NCBI GenBank assembly: GCA_020429045.1
Contig: JAGQLS010000009.1
Coordinates: forward strand, 1 to 53,207
Length of the DNA: 53,207 nucleotides
Direction: 5' to 3'
DNA from: Candidatus Woesebacteria bacterium
GTDB lineage: Bacteria > Patescibacteriota > Microgenomatia > UBA1406 > GWC2-37-13
Made by a program: the position numbers and the translations under genes. Below the pieces are notes generated by a model. The model was not told the DNA's origin. It saw only the letters and a list, made by a program, of their open reading frames with translations, and ran no database searches. Below are positions 19,204 through 27,056 of this stretch, in pieces (position 1 is the stretch's first letter; each line of letters begins with the position of its first letter).

Positions 19204-19304
19204 ATGTTTGTATGAAATAAATTAATAATAAAAAATCTATAAAGTCTAAAAGTTACAAGCTATAAATTTTAAGTTTTTCCCTTTTCGTTTTTAGTTATTA
19301 GTTG

Positions 19305-19775
19305 TTAATTGTTAGTTATTTTCTTGCTCACGACAACTTTTCCATGTCTGATCACAGTTCCGTTGAGCTGATACGCTTTTTGCACAACCTGTGTCACGAT
19401 ATTATCATCCGTGCCTTGTGTGATCTCGACGACTTCTGCATATTCCGGATTGAACTCATTTCCCTGCAGCACAATTTCCGAAACTCCCAGCTCTGCAAGC
19501 GTATTTCTGAGTGCTTGCGCAATCATTTGTGTACCTTGGCTGTTTTCATATTGTTCTGCCTGATCTACGGTGTCTAAAATCGTTAAAAACCGTGCAATCA
19601 AATCTTGTTTTGTCTGATGCTGTATCCTTTCAATTTGGCTATGCGTGCGGTGCTCGAGATTTTTGTAATCGGCAAGTGCGCGCAAATAGCGATTTTCCAT
19701 TTCTTTGTACGTTTCTTCGGGTACAGCCTTGGCTGCTTCTTGTTCGTGCGCATCGTTGTGTTGGTGTTTTTTCAT
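19305..19775 (-). CDS. grpE: Nucleotide exchange factor GrpE
   Basis: 156 residues: a charged N-terminus, a long helix (about 20-60, YLRALADYKNLEHRT), then the four-helix and beta-wing region (about 70-150) ending with the GrpE signature VVQKAYQLNGTVIRHGKVVVSK. It promotes ADP release from DnaK. It lies 78 bp downstream of hrcA and 101 bp upstream of dnaK, presumably in the same heat-shock operon. Confidence 0.95.
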   Translation of the reverse strand: MKKHQHNDAHEQEAAKAVPEETYKEMENRYLRALADYKNLEHRTHSQIERIQHQTKQDLIARFLTILDTVDQAEQYENSQGTQMIAQALRNTLAELGVSEIVLQGNEFNPEYAEVVEITQGTDDNIVTQVVQKAYQLNGTVIRHGKVVVSKKITNN

Positions 19776-19853
19776 GACAAGTAATAAAAATAACTAATAC
19801 ATTCAATAACTGCAAATCCACGCGTTTTATGTAATTGTCATAAAGTCTTCGAT

Positions 19854-20594
19854 TCATGCTCCATGGCTTCTGATGACTTCTCCGATGAGATGGGAAAAAA
19901 ACCTCAGTTGGGGCACAATATGTTCGTAATGAATATATTTTGGCCCCACTACGCCGATTATTCCCCGAAGGTTCGGCGATTCAAATTCTGCAAACACACT
20001 GGCGCACGTATCAAAAATCGGATCTTTGAAATCGTCCTGTCCAAGGATGTATAACAAATCTTCATCTGAAATATAAAATTGTTTGAGAATTTCTTCCCAA
20101 AAATTGACTTTGTCGAGTCTGCTAAACAGTTCGCACGAGACGTCAAGATCTCGCATAAACTGGCTTTTGACCAAGTTGGCGACTCCTGCATAGTAAAGCT
20201 CGCCGTTACTGGTAGTTACAAGAGACAGTAATCCTGTTTTCTCAGCAAGAACGCGTGCTGAATTGGCAAGCACTTTGGCTTCTTTTTCGCGCTCGTCCCA
20301 AATGCTGTGTTTGTAAGCCACCTCGTCTACGGTCGAAAGCTCCTGTTCTTTCATCAGATTGTTAATGTAAAAACGGAATCCTTTGGCAGAAGGAATACGC
20401 CCCGAGGAAAAGTGAGCTTTCTTGAGGTATCCTTTTTTGGAAAGTGCGACCATTTCGTTGCGAATCGTTGCGGGGGAAACACCGAGGCGATATTTCTTTT
20501 CTATGATTTCCGAGCCCACAGCCTCACCGGTTTCGGTGTGCTCTTTGATGATTGCACGAAGTATATCGATTTGTCTTTGGCTAAGTTCATCCAT
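19854..20594 (-). CDS. hrcA: Heat-shock repressor HrcA, short form
   Basis: 246 residues against about 340 usually. The N-terminal winged helix is well conserved (LSQRQIDILRAIIKEH, SPATIRNEMVALSKKGYLKK and SSGRIPSAKGFRFYI), and the C-terminus has the HrcA end IIGVVGPKYIHYEHIVPQLRFFSHLIGEVI, so the central dimerisation region is shortened. HrcA represses chaperone operons by binding CIRCE. The ATG at 20594 is preferred over the in-frame TTG at 20603 because the latter lies inside the predicted -10/operator overlap. A consensus promoter and CIRCE-like operator lie directly upstream, implying autoregulation. Confidence 0.93.
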   Translation of the reverse strand: MDELSQRQIDILRAIIKEHTETGEAVGSEIIEKKYRLGVSPATIRNEMVALSKKGYLKKAHFSSGRIPSAKGFRFYINNLMKEQELSTVDEVAYKHSIWDEREKEAKVLANSARVLAEKTGLLSLVTTSNGELYYAGVANLVKSQFMRDLDVSCELFSRLDKVNFWEEILKQFYISDEDLLYILGQDDFKDPIFDTCASVFAEFESPNLRGIIGVVGPKYIHYEHIVPQLRFFSHLIGEVIRSHGA

Positions 20595-20596
20595 AC

Positions 20597-20623
20597 TTAG
20601 CAATAATATATCAACTCTGCTAA
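20597..20623. promoter_or_regulatory. CIRCE-like operator upstream of hrcA
   Basis: Plus strand TTAGCAATA, a 9-bp spacer and CTCTGCTAA. The outer TTAGCA/TGCTAA halves are identical to the CIRCE consensus (TTAGCACTC-N9-GAGTGCTAA) and the 9-9-9 layout is exact, while the inner three bases of each arm differ. It covers the spacer, the -10 and the predicted transcription start of the hrcA promoter, an ideal repression site. Confidence 0.8.
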
Positions 20624-20633
20624 TTCATGTCAA
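20605..20633 (-). promoter_or_regulatory. Consensus promoter of the hrcA-grpE-dnaK operon
   Basis: Minus strand TTGACA (20628-20633), a 17-bp spacer and TATATT (20605-20610). The predicted start near 20598 is about 4 nt before the ATG at 20594, so the mRNA is nearly leaderless and has no room for a Shine-Dalgarno site. Confidence 0.8.
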
Positions 20634-20682
20634 GAAGTAAATTGTGAAAGGTTCACTATTAAGCAAAGACAGGAAAACACAT

Positions 20683-20952
20683 TTATACAACTTTCCTTTT
20701 GAAAGCTTGCAATACTTGCTTTCGTGTAAAACCAAACGCTTCAATCTCTCGAATCATCATGTGACGAAAGGTCTTACTTGAATATTCCACAGCATGAGGA
20801 ATCGTTATGTGAGGTAATTGATTTTGATATGGCTTCCTTGTTGGGTGTTGTGCTAAATCGTGCCCTCCTTTTCCTCTATTTTTTAAAATTGTGAAACCTA
20901 AATTCCGAAGACATTTTTTAATTTGTCTTGCTCCAAAGGTTGGAATTGCCAT
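20683..20952 (-). CDS. hicA: HicA-like mRNA interferase toxin
   Basis: 89 residues from the ATG at 20952; an upstream start at 21033 would add a hydrophobic stretch unlike the family and is not preferred. The dsRBD-like HicA fold is recognisable: GARQIKKCLRNLGFTILKNRGKGGHDLAQHP, with the catalytic-type His after GG, then PHITIPHA and a C-terminal helix. HicA cleaves mRNA. The start overlaps the end of hicB by 35 nt, so the pair is translationally coupled, with antitoxin first. Confidence 0.85.
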   Translation of the reverse strand: MAIPTFGARQIKKCLRNLGFTILKNRGKGGHDLAQHPTRKPYQNQLPHITIPHAVEYSSKTFRHMMIREIEAFGFTRKQVLQAFKRKVV

Positions 20953-21253
20953 TATTAAGAGAGTGAAAGTAATAAAACTCAAGAGGAACATTCTTCTTTT
21001 GTATTTGTTTTTTCTTTTTCTGAAACTGTTCAAGCTTTGGCAAATAATACAAATTACTATTTAACGCATCTTTCCTAGAAACATTAAAGTAAGTCAAAAC
21101 CATATCTGTGATGTTAGAAAACAAATCAAACATATCGTCTGCTTCCGTCATACACCCAGCATATTCCTGTAATGAGGCAACATATAAGCCTTTATCTTTT
21201 ACTATACAAACGGTAATAGTTGCAGGAAGTTGATACTTCTCAATAATATTCAT
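20918..21253 (-). CDS. hicB: HicB-like antitoxin
   Basis: 111 residues. The N-terminal half is a partial RNase H fold of the HicB type (ITVCIVKDKGLYVASLQEYAGCMTEADD, then a helix). The C-terminus is lysine-rich, and no clear ribbon-helix-helix was recognised. HicB neutralises HicA and represses its own promoter. The gene has a consensus promoter with an inverted repeat between -35 and -10. Confidence 0.82.
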   Translation of the reverse strand: MNIIEKYQLPATITVCIVKDKGLYVASLQEYAGCMTEADDMFDLFSNITDMVLTYFNVSRKDALNSNLYYLPKLEQFQKKKKQIQKKNVPLEFYYFHSLNNGNSNLWSKTN

Positions 21254-21259
21254 ACCGAT

Positions 21260-21289
21260 AGTCTATTACAACAGACCATATGTTGTCAA
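21260..21289 (-). promoter_or_regulatory. hicBA promoter with probable operator
   Basis: Minus strand TTGACA (21284-21289), an 18-bp spacer, TAGACT (21260-21265), then 6 nt to the ATG. Within the spacer the inverted repeat ACAACA (21268-21273) / TGTTGT (21281-21286) with a 7-bp centre is a good candidate for HicB autorepression. Confidence 0.7.
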
Positions 21290-21306
21290 CTTTCTTGATA
21301 TAAAAA

Positions 21307-21336
21307 TTGTGGGAATTTTGCATCATACGTTATAAT
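21307..21336 (+). promoter_or_regulatory. Promoter of the CCA-adding enzyme gene
   Basis: A perfect TATAAT (21331-21336) ends exactly 6 nt before the ATG at 21343. The -35 is weak (TTGTGG, 21307-21312, 18-bp spacer). A leaderless message is predicted. Confidence 0.6.
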
Positions 21337-21342
21337 AAACAC

Positions 21343-22686
21343 ATGATGCAACTTCCCTCCTTCGTTACACAGTTTATGGACACCTTTGCAAAACACGGAT
21401 ACAAAATCTACGCCGTGGGTGGAACCGTGCGTGGCCTGCTTATGAAACACGAAGTAAACGACTGGGACTTCACCACCAGCGCACGCCCCGAGCAGATCCA
21501 AAAACTATTTGAGCACCACTTTTACAACAATCAGTTTGGAACCGTCGGCGTACCCATAGATGTTAACGGTAACGAATTGGTTTTTGAAGTCACAACCTTT
21601 CGCAAAGAAGGCAAATATAGCAACGCCCGTCACCCCGATGAGGTGCAATGGGCAGAAACAATTGAAGAAGACTTGAGTAGGCGGGATTTTACCATCAACG
21701 CCCTAGCGTTTGACGGGAAGGAACTCATTGATCCGTTTGGCGGACAAGATGATATTGAAAAACGCGTAGTGCGTGCGGTAGGAAAACCTGATGAACGTTT
21801 TGGCGAAGATGCACTTCGACTATTGCGGGCGGTTCGACAAGCAACACAACTAGGGTTTATGATTGAAGAAAAAACACACGCATCCATCGTTGCCAATGCC
21901 CAGAATATATCCCGCATTTCGGGCGAGCGCATCCGAGAAGAACTATTTAAAATACTCGCTTCACCGCACGCAGCTGATGGTATTTTGTTGTTGAAAAATA
22001 CCGGCCTCCTCCACCACATATTGCCAGAAGTAGACAATGCGTTTGGTGTCGAACAGAAAAGCCCGCATCGACATCATGTGTTTGATGTTGGTACTCACCT
22101 GGTCGAATCGCTCCGCCATTGCCCCTCAAGCGAGGTGATTACGCGGTTTTCAACGCTCATTCACGACATTGGAAAAGTGCAGACACACCGCAAAGATCCA
22201 AAAACACACATCATCACTTTTTACAATCACGAGGTGGTCGGTGAAAAACAGGCTGAGAAAATTGCCGATCGTCTGCGACTGTCAAAAGACCAAAAACAAA
22301 AACTCGTGACTCTTGTCCGGCACCACCAATTCTCGGTCTCTGAGAAACAAAGCGACAAGGCAATAAGAAGATTTGTCAAAAATGTCGGAAAAGAATGGAT
22401 CCAAGACATGCTTGATCTGCGCACCGGCGATAGACTCGGTTCCGGAGCCAAAGAAACTTCGTGGCGTACGGAGCTCTTTAAAAAACGTCTGGTGGAAGTG
22501 CAGAAAAAACCCTTCACTGTTCACGATCTTACTATCACCGGGCACGATGTCATGGAGGAACTTAGCATGAAGCCTGGGCCGCAAATAGGTACGATTCTTG
22601 AACAATTGTTTGAGGAGGTTGTCGAAGGAAGGGTAAAAAATGAAAAAAAGGCATTGTTGGAGCAGATGAAAATGATTTCTTCATAA
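21343..22686 (+). CDS. cca: CCA tRNA nucleotidyltransferase with HD domain
   Basis: 447 residues from the ATG at 21343, placed by the -10. Class II nucleotidyltransferase head: VGGTVRGLLMKHEVNDWDFTTSA with the metal-binding D-x-D, then RRDFTINALA and GEDALRLLRAVR. A C-terminal HD domain (about 240-340, LIHDIGKVQTH) is present as in longer bacterial enzymes. It adds or repairs the 3' CCA of tRNA. All three tRNA genes in this window lack encoded CCA, so the enzyme should be essential. The RAYT gene starts 19 bp after its stop. Confidence 0.95.
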   Translation: MMQLPSFVTQFMDTFAKHGYKIYAVGGTVRGLLMKHEVNDWDFTTSARPEQIQKLFEHHFYNNQFGTVGVPIDVNGNELVFEVTTFRKEGKYSNARHPDEVQWAETIEEDLSRRDFTINALAFDGKELIDPFGGQDDIEKRVVRAVGKPDERFGEDALRLLRAVRQATQLGFMIEEKTHASIVANAQNISRISGERIREELFKILASPHAADGILLLKNTGLLHHILPEVDNAFGVEQKSPHRHHVFDVGTHLVESLRHCPSSEVITRFSTLIHDIGKVQTHRKDPKTHIITFYNHEVVGEKQAEKIADRLRLSKDQKQKLVTLVRHHQFSVSEKQSDKAIRRFVKNVGKEWIQDMLDLRTGDRLGSGAKETSWRTELFKKRLVEVQKKPFTVHDLTITGHDVMEELSMKPGPQIGTILEQLFEEVVEGRVKNEKKALLEQMKMISS

Positions 22687-22705
22687 TGTGATACAATGAC
22701 ATAAA

Positions 22706-23266
22706 ATGCCATCTCCGTTATTTAAAGGTGTGTATCGTGTTGACTCTACACGATTATCTCGTTGGAATTATTCCTCTCCGGGATATTATTATGTAACAAT
22801 TTGTACAAAAAATAGAAGGTCTTTGTTTGGTGTTGTTAAAAACAATAAAATGAAATTGTCTGCATTGGGTCAAATTTGTAATGATTGTTGGATTGATCTA
22901 CCTAATCATTATCGAAATTGTGCGTTGGATGAATGTATTGTTATGCCGAATCATGTTCATGGTATTATTTTGATTCGTTATGATGTTGCCCCAAAAAATT
23001 TGAAACCATGTTCGCCAAATGTAGAGACAGGTTTGAAACCTGTCTCTACGACGAACATAAAACGATATTCATTGTCTGAAATCATCAGGGGGTTCAAAAC
23101 GTTTTCAGCGAAAAAAATGAACATTTTAAATGGTACACCGGGAACAAAACGCTGGCAATCACGTTTTTATGATAGGATTATTCGAAACGAAAAAGAATTA
23201 TACAATGTCAGGAAATATATTCGAAACAATCCAATAAAATGGAAAGAAGATTCGTATTTTCTATAA
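22706..23266 (+). mobile_element. RAYT (REP-associated tyrosine transposase, Y1/HUH family)
   Basis: 186 residues, full length. Family features: YYYVTICTKNR near the N-terminus, the HUH motif in VMPNHVHGIIL, the block IIRGFKTFSAKKMN, and the C-terminal Tyr-containing RFYDRIIRNEKELYNVRKYIRNNPIKW. RAYTs are domesticated single-strand transposases related to IS200/IS605 that process REP palindromes. The coding sequence carries a perfect palindrome at 23021-23049, between the HUH motif and the next block. It is more AT-rich than cca upstream, consistent with transfer. TACAAT ends 8 nt before the ATG. Confidence 0.92.
23021..23049. repeat. Perfect 14-bp palindrome inside the RAYT gene
   Basis: GTAGAGACAGGTTT, one central G, then the exact reverse complement AAACCTGTCTCTAC. 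It is read in frame as the residues around ETGLKPVST. A perfect 29-nt palindrome in a loop between conserved transposase blocks looks like an inserted REP-like element tolerated by the protein. Confidence 0.9.
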
Positions 23267-23278
23267 TTCTCCGTTCTT

Positions 23279-23875
23279 TTACTCCCCAATCATTGTCTCC
23301 TCACCATGACCCGGGTAAACAACAGTGTCTTTGGGAAGCGATAACAAATGTTGAACAGATTGTTCAAGTTTTTTTGGATCGGAATATACATAATTATTTC
23401 TCCCGATAGCCCCTCGGAACAATGTGTCTCCGGTAAATAGTATCTTCTCTTTTTTAAAATAAAAACAACAGCTTCCTGGGGTGTGACCTGGCGTTTCGAT
23501 AACCTCAAGACTAAACACGCCGATCGAAAGCGCCCCTTTTTGTAGATTTGTGCGGTGTCGGATGGGAATAACAATTGGTTTGTATCCTAAAAAATGCTCG
23601 GCAGTCGAGGTCAAACGATCAAGAAGAAATTGATCTTGCGTGTGTATGTGCAGTGGAATATTGGGGTAGGAAAGCTGCAGTTCGCCAACCGCCATCACAT
23701 GATCAAAATGACCGTGCGTCGCAAGGATACCAACAAGCTCTGCATTTTTCTGTCGAATTTTTTCGATGAGAAAATCTGCTGCATCGCCCGGATCGATAAG
23801 CAAGGCCTGCCCTTCGTGTTCAAGCAGGTAACAGTTAGCTTGCAACTGCCCAAGCGGAAAAGTAACAATATTCAT
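23279..23875 (-). CDS. MBL-fold hydrolase (glyoxalase II-like)
   Basis: 198 residues. Metallo-beta-lactamase motifs: THGHFDH (metal site), a His in TPGHTPGSCCFYF, Asp in FTGDTLFRGAIGR and a C-terminal PGHGEET. Length and motifs fit the small glyoxalase II/YcbL group, Zn-dependent thioester or related hydrolases; the physiological substrate is unknown. TATACT (about 23885-23890) ends 9 nt before the ATG. It converges with the RAYT gene, 12 bp away. Confidence 0.9.
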   Translation of the reverse strand: MNIVTFPLGQLQANCYLLEHEGQALLIDPGDAADFLIEKIRQKNAELVGILATHGHFDHVMAVGELQLSYPNIPLHIHTQDQFLLDRLTSTAEHFLGYKPIVIPIRHRTNLQKGALSIGVFSLEVIETPGHTPGSCCFYFKKEKILFTGDTLFRGAIGRNNYVYSDPKKLEQSVQHLLSLPKDTVVYPGHGEETMIGE

Positions 23876-23935
23876 TGTAGAGTAAGTATACCGTTTTGCG
23901 CTTGAAAGACACTACGCAAACCAAAGGAGTGTAGT

Positions 23936-24135
23936 TTTAAGTGTGAGCGAAGATATCTATTTTCGAGCTAGACCGGTCCCTCGAAGAGGGAGAAAGGCGG
24001 CGAGGAAATATGGTATCGAGCGAGCAGGAGAACTTAGAACGTAAAAAGCTTAAGAATACGTGATTCCCCCCCGCCGAATCGGCGGGCGAATCGGAGGGGA
24101 ATGAAAGTGTTCTATTGCTTTAATGTTTTCATGAT
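23936..24135. repeat. Diverged copy of the intergenic repeat family
   Basis: It starts with GTGTGAGCGAAGATAT and a conserved hairpin (CGAAGAT / ATTTTCG), has a different GC-rich middle (CCCTCgaaGAGGG and a REP-like palindrome), and ends with TTGCTTTAATGTTTTCATGA. The order of parts matches the copies at 29775 and 33171. Confidence 0.6.
24066..24104. repeat. REP-like palindrome
   Basis: CCCGCCGA, A, TCGGCGGG forms an 8-bp stem (24070-24086). It is followed by the 16-mer AATCGGAGGGGAATGA (24089-24104) shared exactly with 15577-15592. It lies about 50 bp beyond the secF stop, but without a U-tract. Confidence 0.55.
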
Positions 24136-25020
24136 TTAATGATCTATTGACTTTCGACTTTTTAATTTTTCAAACCACACTGCAAGAGGCGTTGCCACAA
24201 ACGGTGAAGAATACGTACCCGTAATTGTACCGATAAGAAGCGCAACCGCGAAAAAACGAATCGTTGAACCACCAAGAAGTGTAAGCGCAAGTAGCATAAA
24301 AATAATTGTGAAGGAATTGTTTAGCGACCGCACCATCGTGTTGGTCAGTGCCGTGTTGGCATAGGTTGCCATATCATTATGAATCCCCCGCTTCTGGTAA
24401 GCGCGAATCTCGTCAAACACTACAATCGTATCGTGCACCGAAAATGACATCGTGGTAAGGAGCGCTGTAACAAAAAGCGTATCAAGTTCGGCACCAAAGA
24501 AGTGAGAAATAAGAGAATACATGCCGATCACGACGATCGTATCGTGCAAAAGGGCAGAAATTGCTGCAACCGCGAATGTGAATTTTTTAAACGAATAAGC
24601 GATGTAGAGCAAGATGCCGACAATCGCGATGCCCGATGCTATCGCTGTCTTCTCGAGTGTTTCGGCACCGATGACCGGACCTACGGTTTCGGCATTGATC
24701 ACGGTTATTTCTCCAACCTTATCTTGCAATCCGGAAAGGAATGTTTGCTCTTCCTCTGTGCTGAGCGCCCGAGTTTTGATGAGTAGTCCGCTATTTTTTT
24801 CAAGCGCATTCACTGACGAAAGTTCGATGTTTTGTGCTTTTGCAACAGCGACAACAGTTTCGTGAGATAAGAGTTTTTCAGATTGTACGCTCAGTTCGGT
24901 TCCGCCGGTGAAGTCTATGGAGATAGTAAACCCCCAGACCATGATGGAAATAAGACCCACGGCAATAACAATAGAGGATATCGCAACATACCACTTCTGA
25001 TATTTCAAAAAGTCAATCAT
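24136..25020 (-). CDS. secF: Protein translocase subunit SecF
   Basis: 294 residues with the six-helix SecF topology: first helix about 11-33, a periplasmic-type domain beginning FTGGTELSVQ, then five helices. Family motifs include SFSVHDTIVVFDEIR and the TSPFVATPLA-like end. With SecD it uses the ion gradient to help late stages of protein export. It starts 6 nt after the secD stop. The many secreted proteins in the window are clients. Confidence 0.95.
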   Translation of the reverse strand: MIDFLKYQKWYVAISSIVIAVGLISIMVWGFTISIDFTGGTELSVQSEKLLSHETVVAVAKAQNIELSSVNALEKNSGLLIKTRALSTEEEQTFLSGLQDKVGEITVINAETVGPVIGAETLEKTAIASGIAIVGILLYIAYSFKKFTFAVAAISALLHDTIVVIGMYSLISHFFGAELDTLFVTALLTTMSFSVHDTIVVFDEIRAYQKRGIHNDMATYANTALTNTMVRSLNNSFTIIFMLLALTLLGGSTIRFFAVALLIGTITGTYSSPFVATPLAVWFEKLKSRKSIDH

Positions 25021-25026
25021 ATATTG

Positions 25027-26382
25027 TTAGTTTTCAATTTTGTAAAAATACATCATCAGGCGCTTGGTGATGACTACTCCAGTAAATAAACTTGTGATGA
25101 CGCCTATGGCAAGGGTAAGGGCAAAGCCACGCACGAGTCCAAATTGCGGCAAAAATTCCCAGTTTAAGGGATTGAACAAAATGAATGCGACCAAAAGCGT
25201 GGTGATGTTTGCGTCTTTTATCGCGTCCATGGCGCGTCCGAATCCTTTTGAAAAAGCTTTTGCAAATGTCGCTCCTTTGCGCTGTTCTTCTTTGATGCGT
25301 TCGAAAATGAGAATATTTGAGTCAACTGCCATACCAATGGACAATAAAAACCCCGCCACTCCGGGCAGAGTAAGCACAATCGGGATTGACCGGAAAATGG
25401 CAAAATTGATGAGCGCATAGATGCAAAGAGCCATACTCGCAATGATGCCATTTTTTTTGTAGAACAACATCATAAAGAGCATAACGATTCCGATGCCGAT
25501 AATGCCTGCCATAACACTTTTTTGAATCTCAAGAGCTCCAAGCGTCGGACCAACGTTGCGCTGTTCTACGAGCTGGATCGGTACAGGTAATGCGCCGGAG
25601 TTTATAGCAATTGCCAGTTCTTTTGCTTGTTCGGTATTGAAATTGCCGGTTATCACGGCGTTGCCGTCGACTATCGCTTGTTGCACCGTCGGGATCATAA
25701 GCGGTATGCTATCGAGGTAAATACCCACCGGCTTTCCCACGTTGCGACTGGTTATATCGGCAAATAGTTTTTTTCCCTCTTCGCTGAAGGTGAGGGCGAC
25801 TTCTGGCTCGCCATTTTGATTGTTGAAGGTGACGGTTGATTTTTTGACATCTTTGCCAGTCAAACCAGTCTCTTGAATAGTATTGAGGACAAACGCCGAC
25901 TCGCTTGCGATGGTAGGGTCTATGCTGTCGGGCTGCTCGCGGAAACTAAGCTGTGCAGTCTGCCCAATGAGGCCGATCGCCTGAGATGTATTTTGAATAC
26001 CCGGCAGATCGACGCTGATGCGATAATCGTTGCCAGATTTGATGGTGCGTACTTGCGGTTCGGTCACGCCAAAAAGGTTGACTCTGCGCTCGATTACGTT
26101 GCGTGCTGCTTCTACTGCATCTTGTACATCTTGCGTAGGAATGTTTGACGTATCGGTTTGAAAAACAAAATGGCTTCCGCCTTGCAAATCAAGTCCCAAT
26201 TTCGTATCAAACGTTTTGGTAATGCGGTTGCCAAAAAGATTTGTATCGATAACCATTGGTGCGATGGTGAAGTCAATCGTTTTCCCCAAGGCGCTAAAAT
26301 GTATAGGAATAGCCCGAGGAATATCAATCCATACGATGATGAGGGCGATGAAGGTAACAAGTGCTGTTTTGACAGTTCTCAT
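25027..26382 (-). CDS. secD: Protein translocase subunit SecD
   Basis: 451 residues: an N-terminal membrane helix (about 5-22), a large exported domain starting LGLDLQGGSHFVFQ, with NVIERRVNLFGVTEPQV and VDLPGI, then the helical SecD/F core (about 280-450) with AVDSNILIFERIKEE and NPLNWEFLPQFGLVRGFALTLAIGVITS. It is shorter than E. coli SecD (615), with a reduced exported region. It is cotranscribed with secF. Confidence 0.95.
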   Translation of the reverse strand: MRTVKTALVTFIALIIVWIDIPRAIPIHFSALGKTIDFTIAPMVIDTNLFGNRITKTFDTKLGLDLQGGSHFVFQTDTSNIPTQDVQDAVEAARNVIERRVNLFGVTEPQVRTIKSGNDYRISVDLPGIQNTSQAIGLIGQTAQLSFREQPDSIDPTIASESAFVLNTIQETGLTGKDVKKSTVTFNNQNGEPEVALTFSEEGKKLFADITSRNVGKPVGIYLDSIPLMIPTVQQAIVDGNAVITGNFNTEQAKELAIAINSGALPVPIQLVEQRNVGPTLGALEIQKSVMAGIIGIGIVMLFMMLFYKKNGIIASMALCIYALINFAIFRSIPIVLTLPGVAGFLLSIGMAVDSNILIFERIKEEQRKGATFAKAFSKGFGRAMDAIKDANITTLLVAFILFNPLNWEFLPQFGLVRGFALTLAIGVITSLFTGVVITKRLMMYFYKIEN

Positions 26383-26449
26383 ACAATAGTTCTCTAATCA
26401 AAAATGATGTTTACAACTGGTGTAGGATATACTGCGATTTGACCCTTTG

Positions 26450-27025
26450 TCAAGCTAACAAATCTTCTTCTTGACCTACCAACATAATTTTTGGTTGACG
26501 GAGAAATTTCCAGATAAACGGATCGTTATTTTTTTTCCTAAACGCGAGCTCATCTTCGGTCATGACGGTGTAATTGATGTCTCGATCGTAAAGTTTCCTT
26601 GCTTTATTCATAAGAAGTTCCACTTCGGGGATGACGATGACGCCGATAAAAAGCGCATATATCTCATCTTCTCTGAGCGGGAGTTTCTTGGGGAACTTCA
26701 TCGAAATTGCCACATATTTGACTTTACCGATTCTGCTTATGTTCTTCATGAGCAACTCAGAAAGCGGCGATTCTTTGGAAAACATGCGGAGAAATTCGTC
26801 AAAATAGAAAAAATGGAAATTGAGGCCATAAAATACTTTGTTGAGGCGCTTCTCGCGTTGGAGCACTTTCGCTTCTTGCAAAATATCGAGTTCTCGTTTG
26901 ACTGCGTTTACCTCTTCGCCGATCTTACGCTCAATTTGGCGCACATAATATTTTTCTGTAATGTCGTGAAAAAAAAGCGCCAAAATTTTCCTTCGGACTT
27001 TCGAGGTGATGATGTGGTCTAACAT
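26450..27025 (-). CDS. Winged-helix protein with minimal nucleotidyltransferase-like domain
   Basis: 191 residues. Residues 1-75 form a winged helix (SKVRRKILALFF, YYVRQIERKI, VNAVKRELDILQEAKVL). The remainder resembles the nucleotidyltransferase-like partner domain found with such wHTH in CPR genomes (INYTVMTEDELAFRKKNNDPFIWKFL), but the GS-x-D-x-D catalytic motif is not visible, so it is probably inactive. A transcription regulator is likely; the target is unknown. It follows the DUF3048 gene by 31 bp and may be cotranscribed with it. Confidence 0.7.
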   Translation of the reverse strand: MLDHIITSKVRRKILALFFHDITEKYYVRQIERKIGEEVNAVKRELDILQEAKVLQREKRLNKVFYGLNFHFFYFDEFLRMFSKESPLSELLMKNISRIGKVKYVAISMKFPKKLPLREDEIYALFIGVIVIPEVELLMNKARKLYDRDINYTVMTEDELAFRKKNNDPFIWKFLRQPKIMLVGQEEDLLA

Positions 27026-27056
27026 AGGTATTGTGTTCGTTCTAATGGTGTATGCG

